Source: Phallusia fumigata
Lineage: Eukaryota; Chordata; Ascidiacea; Phlebobranchia; Ascidiidae
Length of the DNA stretch: 20,427 bases
NCBI GenBank assembly: GCA_008931825.1
Contig: QXVZ01029672.1
Coordinates: forward strand, 1 to 20,427
Direction of reading: 5' to 3'
The notes beneath the pieces were generated by a model, which did no database searches, was not told where the DNA came from, and saw nothing but the letters and a program-made list of their open reading frames with translations. Both the position numbers and the translations under genes were made by a program. Numbering within the stretch: the first letter of the stretch is position 1; every line of letters starts with the position of its first letter. This document shows, one piece after another, positions 11,530 through 20,427 of the stretch.

Positions 11530-12228
11530 TTATGCGGTCCAAATTTCTAAATTTTCTTGTATGAGTTGCATTATCATGGCTGAGTCTTTGTATTCTGATT
11601 GTCTGAGCAGTTCAACTTTAGCTAGAGCTTCATCAAAGGCTGATTTAGCAAGATTTATGGCCTTTCTATTGCTGCACCTTATTTCATACAAGAAAACAGC
11701 ATAATTCAGAGTTATGCCAAGTAGAAGTGGATTAACAGGGGCCATGGAGTTTGATGCTACTTTAAGTCCAGCATTGTAAGCTTTGTTGGCAGCTGAAACT
11801 ATCTTTTTTCGTTTTTCAGGCACCGAAATAATTTCAGCCATGTAACGAAAATAATCACCCTTCATTTTATAGTAAAACACTTGGGATTCTATATTTGGTG
11901 CTGCAGGTAACAATGTACTGTCCAGCAAGCCAATTACTTCGAGGCACTTTTCCTCTATTTCTGCTTCAATTTTTTCACGATAACTCCGTACTATGTAAAG
12001 ATTATCCTCATTTTCCATTTCCGCCTTCTGCTCAATGCTGGAAATGATTCGCCACGATAAGCGTCTTGCTCCTACAATGTGTTTGTATGCAAGTGAAAAC
12101 AAGTTTCGTTCGTCGTTGTTTAAAGTCCCACCAGCTTCTACAACAGATTTCATAGCTGTATGCATGTTATTGAACAACATAGCCTGCTCAGCGATTTTTG
12201 CTTTGATAATCCATTCAATCCTTGACAT
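11530..12228 (-). CDS. 14-3-3 protein, intronless and divergent
   Basis: One uninterrupted frame of 232 residues covers the whole 14-3-3 fold (typical length 245-255), lacking the long acidic tail. Hallmarks: ERNLFSLAYK (40-49), GARRLSWRIISSIEQK (53-68), FYYKMKGDYFRYMAE (118-132), LNYAVFLYEI (174-183) and YKDSAMIMQLIQENLEIW (213-230). Phosphopeptide-groove residues K49, R56, R128, Y129, N175 and N226 are present. 14-3-3 dimers bind phosphoserine/threonine motifs on many partners in the cytosol. Helix 1 is unusual: AMLFNNM (16-22) replaces AERYD[D/E]M, so the Arg18 and Asp21 equivalents of the dimer salt bridges are Leu and Asn, although the usual partners K86 and E90 remain. The lack of introns suggests a retroposed copy, and the open frame and intact groove argue it is functional. 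It is divergent from the gene at 13902. Confidence 0.97.
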   Translation of the reverse strand: MSRIEWIIKAKIAEQAMLFNNMHTAMKSVVEAGGTLNNDERNLFSLAYKHIVGARRLSWRIISSIEQKAEMENEDNLYIVRSYREKIEAEIEEKCLEVIGLLDSTLLPAAPNIESQVFYYKMKGDYFRYMAEIISVPEKRKKIVSAANKAYNAGLKVASNSMAPVNPLLLGITLNYAVFLYEIRCSNRKAINLAKSAFDEALAKVELLRQSEYKDSAMIMQLIQENLEIWTA

Positions 12229-13901
12229 TTTGGAATTCGTTCACAGTGATTTAAATAATTCCTCTGGAGTACAGTAACATTGGGAGAACATAACAAAACT
12301 TGAAAAACAAAGTTGACAACACACAACACGTCCTAAAAGTTGTTGTGAATTTAAACGTTGGACTTGGGGTAGATCGGGTTACAACATTCACATAAACTAC
12401 TCTTTTCTTGCATTTGGAACGTACTAAATTTTTCTCACTCGTTGACAACTATATTTGCTAGTAATGTGGTATTTATCTGGTTTTCGTTTTTTTCTGCAAT
12501 ACAAACATTTTTTTGAAGATCTCGTATCCATAGCTTCGCCCGCCGTTGAGTGTATGGTATCCGGTCACAAATGCCGGGAAAAGTTTTTGTGAACATAAAC
12601 TACAAAATACTTACGTAATGAAGAACTGAAAGGGTTTGAAAGGAACTGAAAGTACACAAACCATAAAACTGCCTTAACCAATATCTAATGCACTGTTTCG
12701 CAAATTTTAATAATATTTGTGAGTTGTTTGGTCCCTGGTTGTATAAAAATGTGGAAACAAAAATTATTTGAAAAAAAACACATTTGAAACAAGCAAACCC
12801 TTTAAGTGCGGCAATTTTCGTTTGTTTATGCGCATATTTGGCACAATGTGGCACAAATTAGGCTTCCAATTTGCAGTGGTTATAACAATCGACAACTTAC
12901 GCCAAATGCACGCAATTCGTCGTACTCAAAGTAGACATTTTCTGAGTCAGACTATTGGGGGTTGGTAAAAAATGAGCCTACGGGATGTAATTAGTTCAAA
13001 GCATGGACGACACAGACCAAAACCAATTAGTATCTGTCAAAAATAGTAAGATTGAACTCTAAGAGTGTTGGAAGATAGGCCAAGGAGGTCGTACAACAGA
13101 TCATTTAACGAAGCGCCCAAACCCTTCATGCCAGCAACGGCGGCGTATAAGTGGCAGCGCACTCCCCTCGGCTTCCAACCCCCGGTCCCTGCTAAAACAA
13201 AACCTGTGCACTTGACTTAGAGCACCCATCGCGGCCCTTGTGTGACAGACTAATGCGGCCAAAACGTCCGGGCTCAGGGCACGCAGGACAAAAGAATATC
13301 GCTCGAGTGCTCGTAGACTCGTGATGTAAATTGGCGTTAAAATCCGCTCTGCTATTAACACACTTGTCCTTCAAGAATGCTGTGCACTGCGCCAGATGAA
13401 CTACGTGCTGTTACTGATACGTAATTGTTGTCGTTCGATGTATTTTCTGATTAATGGGTGAAGAACAGTAGACGAGCTTGACAGGATCGGCTTCTGCGCC
13501 GTTTTTTGCTAGGGCTGTAGTGAAGAAGTGTAAATAAGCTTCATAAATGCCAAAAAAGTTACTTAATGCCGGCAGTTTAAAACAACTATGCAATGACAAA
13601 CTATCTAAGCGAAAATTTGTGAGTTGCAAGCGATAAATTGATCGAAATGTTTACAGCAGCAGATCCGATTCATCATAGTTTGGGTAAAAAAAAAACATGA
13701 CTAAAAAAAAGTATGTTGAGACACATGAACAATGGCAAATACAATTGCGTGTTCATAAATTATTTACACGATGATAACGAAATTATTTTCAGCTTTTTGT
13801 TGTACAGCGTGCAAGGTCTGTGAGAGACGGTATTACAAAAAAAAGACACAATTTGTTTGATTCGAAAATTTAACTTTTCTTTGACGAATGAAAGTTGAAC
13901 C
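12229..13901. other. Divergent intergenic region
   Basis: This separates the start of 14-3-3 (minus) from the gene at 13902 (plus) and probably holds promoters for both. No TATA box or clear site could be assigned. The block from about 13100 to 13400 is clearly GC-richer than its surroundings and is open in several frames on both strands. Near the plus-strand gene, a TTATTTTCAG at 13783-13792 and a TTGTACAG shortly after could be acceptors for a 5'-UTR intron or leader splicing. Confidence 0.55.
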
Positions 13902-16437
13902 ATGTCGGAAGGCTTGATGAAGGAAAGCCGAGCGATGGTTCGCGCCCGCGAGCTGAATCGAACGAACGAGAAACGACTGAGCGAATGCATTGACAACATG
14001 GCAGGTGCGGTGGAGAGAAAATTAGAACGATTGAAAATCGAAGGAAAATCGACCCTGGGATTTCTTCAGAGGCTAAAAACTTCAAGTGGCCGAAGTCAGG
14101 TCAGTATTTAGGTCTATTGGCGTAGCAAGTTTATACCGAATCTAACCCTATAGAGGTTAAAACAAAATACAAAAATCGAATATAAGTTTGCATGGGTTTG
14201 TATGCAGTGAAAATACCAAAAAAGTCTCTTTAAATAGCCCACTACTTGAACACCAATTTAAAAAAATGGATTACACACGTTAAAAATAGTACCGTTGAAT
14301 TCACGTATCACGTGTATTATTGCTATAAAAGTTCGCAGTACGTAACGTCTCACAGTTGCGTAAAATTAAGGGCAAGATTTTTAGGAACTTGTACAAACAC
14401 TGAACATGTAAAATTTAAAAAAACAATAAGGAATGAGTCAATACAGTTTTGAATAACTTGCTGGCAAACACAGCTTGTACCAAATCAACAGAAGTTTGTG
14501 TTGTTACAACACATGGCAAGCATTTGTAATATTAAACATCTTAGGGTAAGCTTGTGATTGTTATAAAACAGTGTCACATTCCGGGTCGTCGGGGGCGAAA
14601 GGGGCCAACATGCCCCCCAAATTTGGAAATTGTATATAGAAGTAGGCTACTCCTGGAAAAATCTCTTTTAGGTTAGGTTTTACATTAGGTTAGGTTACTT
14701 GGACCACCTCAATTTTTTTGGGCTGGCTTCGCTACTCATTGTGTCGCTCCAGTTTCTTTCACCAATCAAAAACTCAACTCAACTCAACTCAACTCAGCTC
14801 AACACAAGTCTCAAGTCTCAAGTTTCATTTTTATTTGCCTAAACCAAAAAACTTTTAAGCGTAGTCGAGCGTTGAGCCAGGATCGGATGAGAGAGGGCAG
14901 TTTGAACGACTCGTGAACCCGAAACCGAAACTTTCTTTCTCAAAAGTCGACTACAAACAGAAGAAGCTCGCGGAATCGTCAGATACGTAAGCATTGTGTA
15001 ATTCATTATCTGTCGTAAGGACATGCAAGGAACGTTTGTGGTGGCCTATTTGACTTTAACTTGGAATTGCTTCAATGGGTTTTATACAAAATATATGCCT
15101 TCCAACTGATTGTCTAAAATACCAGCAGGACCCTTCGTATTCTGGATAGGTAGAGGTTCGTCTTGATCAGAGTCATCACGCACAAAAACTCTTGACGCAG
15201 AGCAGCTTGAAAAGGCCGAGTTTAATTGCAAACCATATATGATCTTGTTTAAGTGTAGTTTAAGTCTAAGAAGTCTCCGCACAGTATGACGAACAAAGAC
15301 TTGGTTTCGAATGGTTACAAGTAACTTTACCTTTTGTCATGCAAGTCATTCATTCTTTCACTCAGAATTTTCTAATATGTGTATTTTTCACCAAACAATG
15401 GAGGCATCTTCCATATCTTGACTAACTAATCAAACTTAGTTAATAGAAAATCGAGAGTTTTGACTTGGACCTATAAGAGTGAATGGCTTGTATGCTGAAA
15501 GTTAAAGTAAAATTCAGCCTGACGTCCGCAGCAGTAGGTAAAGTCCAGAAAACTTCCTGGATTATTAACACCTACGGCTCTTTAAACACAGAAATAGACA
15601 ACGACAACCAACGACCTTATATTCACACAGATTGAACGTCGCCACCGTAAGCCCAGCATGTGAAGGCAATCCTGTTCCGGTACGCACTGTTCACCCTTGG
15701 ACCAGCGCTGCTGCGAAGACACTCGCCCAATCCAAACCGCCACAGATTCCCCGACCTACCGCTAGACGGCGCCACAGCCTGGGTTCAGATGATACGTCAT
15801 CGGATGACGACGATCTCGCGCCTCTGCGGAGGGTGAAGAAGAAGGCGGGTTTAAAAAGGTTGGTTCGCGAAAATTCTCAATTGTTAACAAATGTTTTTTT
15901 TGCAAGTAAAAAATGGTAATGCTTTTGAATCTCAGTTAATACGACAAACTGTTATTATTGGTATGTACGTGAGATGCACCAACATATAAAAAATAGTTTG
16001 TTTATTTGTTTATGTTTGCATATACTTTTTTTACTCACGAAATGTTTAGCAGAGCTACCAAAAAGTTGTGCAAGGCCAGCTTTGATGGTAGGCTACATAC
16101 TAGGATATTAGTATTTGACCCAAATAGGTTATAACTATTTTTTGTTCCATTTTTAATTTTGACTGTGTTTAAAGTGCTTAACTTTTATTTTGTTACATCC
16201 GACTAATAAGATCACCTCTTATTCTGCACCAACAAAAAACACATACTCTCATTGTCTTATATCCGCAGAAAAAAGGTTCTCGAAATACGTCGCAGCTCCC
16301 TGCCTGCTATACACGAGAGTCGGAGATACGAATCGTCGTCGATGTTGATGTCAAACAATGAAGATGATCTGATTGACCGAAGCAAAGTGAAGGCCTCGTT
16401 GACCAAGCTGAAGAAAAGATCCATTTCAATGTCGTAA
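13902..16437 (+). CDS. Unrecognised four-exon gene, ~238-residue basic Ser-rich protein
   Basis: Exons: 13902-14099, 14865-14986, 15631-15858 and 16269-16437 (TAA). Sites are GT-AG and phases agree at all three junctions (CAG|TCG, AC|A, AG|A). I found exon 2 because exons 1 and 3 could not be joined in phase without it. The protein starts MSEGLMKESRAMVRARELN. The first about 60 residues are highly charged and probably helical or coiled coil (AGAVERKLERLKIEGK near 34-49). A middle part contains FERLVNPKPKLSFSKVDYKQ. Next comes a Pro/Ser/acidic part with RRRHSLGSDDTSSDDDD, and a basic tail ends KLKKRSISMS. RRHS and IRRSS are basophilic-kinase-like sites. No catalytic or known domain is recognised; a cytoskeletal or nuclear regulatory protein is only a guess. 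Poly(A) signals follow at 16568 and 16679. Intron 1 carries repeat copy B. No homologue is recalled. Confidence 0.72.
14370..14582 (+). repeat. Dispersed ~215-bp repeat, copy B
   Basis: It matches copy A at 11237-11451 along its length with scattered substitutions and small gaps, sharing GGGCAAGATTTTTAGGAACT, GTTGTTACAACACATGGCAA and GTGTCACATTCC. It lies in intron 1 of the unrecognised gene. Downstream to about 14760 is further repeat-like DNA: a GGGGGC/GCCCCC hairpin at 14591-14617, then repeated AGGTTAGGTT. Confidence 0.85.
14771..14822. repeat. AACTC microsatellite followed by CAAGTCT repeats
   Basis: Five exact AACTC units are followed by degenerate ones, then short AAGTCTC units. It lies about 40 bases before the acceptor of exon 2 (14865), within intron 1. 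Confidence 0.9.
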
Positions 16438-16567
16438 CAATTAATCTTAAAATCAACGCATCCTCTGTACGGGCGATTTTTATTATCCTATAGTTTTGTT
16501 ACTGTGCGGTTTGGGATACCTATACACATTCGTGTGAAATTAAGGCTTTGTTAAATTGTATTGTTAA

Positions 16568-16573
16568 AATAAA
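16568..16573 (+). terminator. AATAAA poly(A) signal
   Basis: A canonical hexamer 131 bases after the stop of the 13902-16437 gene. A second AATAAA at 16679-16684 could give a longer 3' UTR. Confidence 0.6.
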
Positions 16574-16684
16574 TAACTGCCGTAAAGTTCTGTTGTAGGC
16601 TGACAATTGCTATGCCAAGGTGTCGCTTAGTTTTGGTTCGGCTGTCAGTTTCCGAGTGTTGTTTGATCAACGCTGTTTAATAAA

Positions 16685-17883
16685 CTTCAATTTCCACCTT
16701 CGTGTTGCGGAAAAAATCGATTCCAAAACGTTTGACCTCTCCCAAAAGTAACATACCTTTAACGTCACTGAACAAGAAACATTCGAAATCAAATTACCGC
16801 ACGATCGACCGCTGGCCCTGTTGGTGTAGCAATCGTGGTGGAAACTTCAAAAGTCACGTGACGGTTTGCTGGGGGGAGGGGTAGCGGGCACTATGTCATT
16901 ATTTACGTCACAAACTAACTAGCCAATTGATTTTTTGCGATGCCGCAATACATGCAGTCGTTCGATCAATGTGGATTGCATTGGGGAGACCTAATCGAAT
17001 CAGCCTGTCGCAAAACACTGTCCCCCTTTTAATCCTATGGAACCTCCCTATCACAACAGGAACCACATTAAGACGCTGGTGCGTATACGCAAATGGTAAA
17101 ATGTTTTATAGAGGTCAAATCAATCCCAGCTAACAAAAACAGAGTTTAGTGCAAATTTCCATAACTGGAGCAGAATTTACGTTTCTGACTGTTGTCGATA
17201 AATTTTTGCAATCATTACAAATGATATCCAAATAAACGCACGGTAACTACTTAAAAACCAATCTGACTCACCAAATTGCCATTTGTAACCAAGGGTTATT
17301 ATTGCCCATGAAAGTCAGTCCTGCCGCCCTGGGATTCGTTATAGCTACCTTGAACTAAAAAGCCATTTGGGAGCAATGGCCGCAGGCAATTTAAAGCAAT
17401 ATACGCGTGCTCAAAGCTATGTAGCCGTAACTGCAGCTCATTATTGGGCAGCTGCTATTGGGGTGAGCAAGGCGTCAAACCTATGCGTCACTCTGCATCG
17501 TGTTTGCTTTGCCGGGTGACGGAAAGATAATTCGCTTCTTCCGAAGGGAATTAATTGCCTGCTCGGTCGGGGTGCGAGACGGATTGCGAGGAGCGTTCAT
17601 TCGTGTTTTTTTTGCGACGTGAGTGATGCGCTGTTTACAGTGAGACGCTGGTGACGAGTTGTCATGGCAGATGGATTAAGTGGGTGATCGTCAGTGTGTT
17701 TGTTTGTGTGACAGCTAAAGAGGCATATGGGGGAGCGTGAGTGTCTTGTATTATTAACACGTTCGAATGACAAATTGCAGGTGTAAATAAGGTGCATTGC
17801 GGGTGTACATAGAGTGCATTTAAGGTGTAGGAGTTAAATTGATTGATAAGACATGTCAAAAACTATAGAGACAGTTCCAAAAA
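16685..17883. other. Intergenic, no supported gene
   Basis: Short open frames at 16702-16884 and 16927-17133 lack splice context, bias or recognisable motifs. The 17600-17840 part is G/T-rich on the plus strand. Confidence 0.55.
17779..17840 (+). repeat. Degenerate ~21-bp tandem motif
   Basis: Three successive related units: AGGTGTAAATAAGGTGCATT (17779-17798), a GGGTGTACATAGAGTGCATT unit (17800-17820) and AAGGTGTAGGAGTTAAATT (17822-17840). Confidence 0.6.
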
Positions 17884-18379
17884 ATTTGGTTTGTAAAAAC
17901 GATGATTACGTTTAAAATTCAGATTATCTAAGAAAGACAAAATTAAAGGGTAATATATTTTCATGAAAAAGTAAAAACAAATTATATTACAAAGATATTC
18001 CTAAAAATGTTTGAAAGTTAAAAAATGCGCATGCTACTTTAATTTATTTTAAATCACTTTATTAACAAAAAAAAGTTGACGACCTTGGCTGTGCGAGTGT
18101 TTTTTTTTTTCTTGTGTTTGTACACGACTANATTTGGTTTGTAAAAACGATGATTACGTTTAAAATTCAGATTATCTAAGAAAGACAAAATTAAAGGGTA
18201 ATATATTTTCATGAAAAAGTAAAAACAAATTATATTACAAAGATATTCCTAAAAATGTTTGAAAGTTAAAAAATGCGCATGCTACTTTAATTTATTTTAA
18301 ATCACTTTATTAACAAAAAAAAGTTGACGACCTTGGCTGTGCGAGTGTTTTTTTTTTTCTTGTGTTTGTACACGACTAT
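17884..18379. repeat. Perfect tandem duplication, 2 x 248 bp
   Basis: Unit 1 is 17884-18131 and unit 2 is 18132-18379. By eye they are identical throughout, including an A8 and a T11 run, except that the last base of unit 1 is the ambiguous n at 18131, where unit 2 has T. Seven further bases (ATTTGGT) begin a third copy. The unit is AT-rich with no coding frame. Identity through homopolymers means either a very recent duplication or an assembly join in which the same reads were placed twice. Confidence 0.95.
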
Positions 18380-18386
18380 ATTTGGT

Positions 18387-19370
18387 GCAAATGCCGTGTA
18401 AGCAACTATCCTCGGAATTGTTTCAACGTTAGACTGTGCAAAAGACAAGACCTGTTGGATTTAAAGTATTTTGCCCAACAACTGCAACTGCAAGTAAGAC
18501 CGCAAAATAAACTGAGAACCAATGCAACCAAAATATGACAAAGTAATTAAATTGGTGGTCTACTTGGTTCGGCTAGTTTATCCAAAGACTGTGAGCCAGC
18601 TATGCCATTGTGCAGGTGGTGGTACTAAGGACAATTAACCCTATAATCCCGTCATTAGCTCGCCATAATTTTATCGTTTTAAATCCACCATCCACCACGG
18701 GCAGGCCATATGCGATTGACATGAGAGCTAGCCACGCCAATGCTACATGCCGTCAACTGCTTAAAATAGTTTTCTATTCGTTTGCAGTGACGGAAATCAT
18801 GTCCGGTAGAAGGCAAGGCAACTTAAATCAAATTAGGGCATGCCATTAGCCTCGTAGAGAACGTTGATTGGCCGAATAACAGCCCCTTTGAGGTTTGGAT
18901 GTTCAGTGAGTAATTATTCAGATAAAATAATGTTTTGCGCTAAAACCCCAGTTGAGCATGCAGCATGGACGTCATTAACAACTAATGATGACGTCAGTTG
19001 GTTCCATAAAACTTTAAAACTGTTTAAAAATTAATTAGCGGACAAGGGTTAAGGCTTAACTTTGTTTTTATAAAAAACAATTAGGGAGATTTTACTACAA
19101 ATAAAAAACTTTCCATGTACCATCTTCTTAAGGTAACAGATTTCGAAAAGAAAGAAGTTTATATTTGTTTGGCTGTTAAAAGGTACAGTCTACAGAAAAA
19201 AACCTTTGTTTCTACAGTCACGTCAAGCAATGTTTTAAATATGTACTGGTATAGATCTTTGCTGGTCTGTTGCAGAAGCACTAAGTTTTAGTTGTTGTGT
19301 GAATACATCTGAGCTGGCCAGATGTAGAGATTACCGATTGACAACCGCCCGCCCGAAACAGATTTAAACA
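18387..19370. other. Intergenic, no supported gene
   Basis: It contains a palindromic CRE-type TGACGTCA at 18989-18996 and a GACGTCAT nearby (18969). The 18610-18849 open frame has no splice context or motif. Otherwise nothing is seen. Confidence 0.55.
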
Positions 19371-19524
19371 ATGAACAACGCAAGTGTCCATCAAGACGTC
19401 GGCTTTTCTATTGTGCTACCATTCGAGTCCACTTCTGTCCACGATGACCTGTTTACTGGCCGCAATAATTCCATTCAAACTTCATTTCCAATTGAACCAG
19501 TTATGTGGCAACACACAATTACAG
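19371..19524 (+). CDS. Possible first coding exon of an unknown gene
   Basis: The ATG at 19371 opens a frame of 51 codons that reaches a plausible donor (ACAG|GTGGGG) with one base over. The peptide begins MNNASVHQDVGFSIVLPFES and has N-glycosylation-type sites NAS and NNS. It has no clear signal peptide or membrane segment within the exon. Such peptides often form extracellular N-termini of receptors, but that is a guess. I found no following exon in the remaining 0.9 kb, so any continuation lies outside the window. It could equally be a chance frame. Confidence 0.3.
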
Positions 19525-20317
19525 GTGGGGTGTTTTTAAAAGACTTTCGATAAGCTGAATTGAAACAATGGTGTTAATGCATAATGGTTGGTGAAGGTTT
19601 TGTTTTGTGCGATGTTTTACCCCACTTAAGCTTGTTATCAACGAGTTTTGTGTTCCTAACCGCATAAATCCCTTTCAAAATCAGTCAAAAACGCGTGAAT
19701 CTTTGTTTTGAATCTTGCTTATGTTGCGTAAAAGTTCCGAACGAAGCTCGATGTATTGGTTGAACCGTAAACCCAATTTAGATGTGAAAAAGCTCTGCAC
19801 GTGAACATAATTATCAAAAATAACAACCACCGCTGGACCTAGGATTTATACGAGATTTCGCAAAATGTGGAACCTACTTAAAAGCTGACACTATCGTTGT
19901 ACAGACTGACTTGCAAACGGACAATCGCTGACTCACTCTTAACGGTTACAGCCGCCGCAGGTCGTAAAGCAAACCTTTGACGTTTACTGCATCTTAAATC
20001 AAAACCCTGACATTCGTCAAAGAAAAACACCGACATTGAACCATGTTTGTGTCAAAGCGTTTTAACAAATGTGGTTTTGCCAAAATGGCCACTCTAAAAA
20101 CCTTGTCACTCTGGTTTGATGGTTTGTGGTGTTGTTGACTTTCAATCTCCACTTATGTCACATGGTAAAAATGACGACATGACCAAGGCAGCTTGCTCGA
20201 TTGTTTCAATGAAAACCTGCAGCAATTGCAAGTTCTATGTTGAATTCGGTATTTTTATAAACGCGGCTTGTCCTGTGTACCAAACTCCGAATATATTCTA
20301 AACAACAAAGCATACAT
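19525..20317. other. Non-coding or intronic DNA
   Basis: No exon, RNA gene or repeat is supported here. The 20116-20301 open frame carries several Cys residues but no recognisable motif or splice site. Confidence 0.5.
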
Positions 20318-20427
20318 CAGAGGTTCTCAACTAGAGGAATTACCCACCAAGGGGGAATTTTGCATTTGCAAGAGGGGAAATTCGAACTTATTTCCCAAAG
20401 TCGGGATTTTAGCTTTCAATATCGGTT
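20318..20427 (+). mobile_element. hAT-like transposon terminus, cut by the window end
   Basis: It starts CAGAGGTTCTCAACTAGAGG and continues with AATTACCCACCAAGGGGGAA, the usual opening of a large group of hAT-family elements and their non-autonomous derivatives. Only one end is visible, so neither the inverted partner, the 8-bp target duplication nor a transposase can be seen. Confidence 0.65.

Noticed and set aside
12035..12277. 80-codon plus-strand open frame
   Set aside because: It is the antisense shadow of the 14-3-3 coding sequence.
13411..13629. 72-codon minus-strand open frame
   Set aside because: It shows no recognisable motif or splice context and lies in a spacer.
14846..14919. 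Alternative reading of exon 2 of the unrecognised gene from a TTTTAAG acceptor
   Set aside because: It gives a stop after 18 codons, whereas the GTAG acceptor at 14864 gives an open frame with matching phases on both sides.

Overview
The window looks like nuclear DNA of an invertebrate chordate. It is AT-rich, with protein genes split by short to mid-length GT-AG introns and scattered short dispersed repeats. Closest fit is a tunicate such as Ciona; this is an inference from gene content, intron style and repeat types, and no species is proven. There is nothing prokaryotic here, and I found no rRNA, tRNA or CRISPR array.

Layout. (1) 462-1656, plus strand: the last three coding exons of an SH2D4A/SH2D4B-like adaptor, whose 5' part lies outside the window. 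(2) 3466-10111, minus strand: a nearly complete TBC1D19 orthologue in 12 exons that I could join with consistent splice phases (about 500 residues); only the extreme N-terminus is uncertain. Several long open frames on the plus strand here are antisense shadows of its exons. (3) 10821-11168, minus: intronless SSNA1 (NA14). (4) 11530-12228, minus: an intronless, divergent 14-3-3 gene. (5) 13902-16437, plus: a four-exon gene for a basic, serine-rich protein of about 238 residues that I do not recognise. (6) 16438-20427: mostly non-coding, with a perfect 2 x 248 bp tandem duplication, one possible first coding exon (19371-19524), and the start of a hAT-like transposon running off the right edge.

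Relations. The SH2D4-like gene and TBC1D19 are convergent. 14-3-3, SSNA1 and TBC1D19 lie head to tail on the minus strand. 14-3-3 and the unrecognised gene are divergent across about 1.7 kb. Two repeat families are each present twice: a roughly 215 bp unit at 11237 and 14370, and a purine-tract unit at 4816 and 8681.

Most interesting points: a 159-bp open segment inside a TBC1D19 intron whose possible splice sites fit the flanking phase exactly and would insert 53 acidic residues in the TBC domain; a 14-3-3 that keeps the phosphopeptide groove but has lost residues of the usual dimer salt bridges; the unrecognised four-exon gene; and the exact tandem duplication joined at an ambiguous base.
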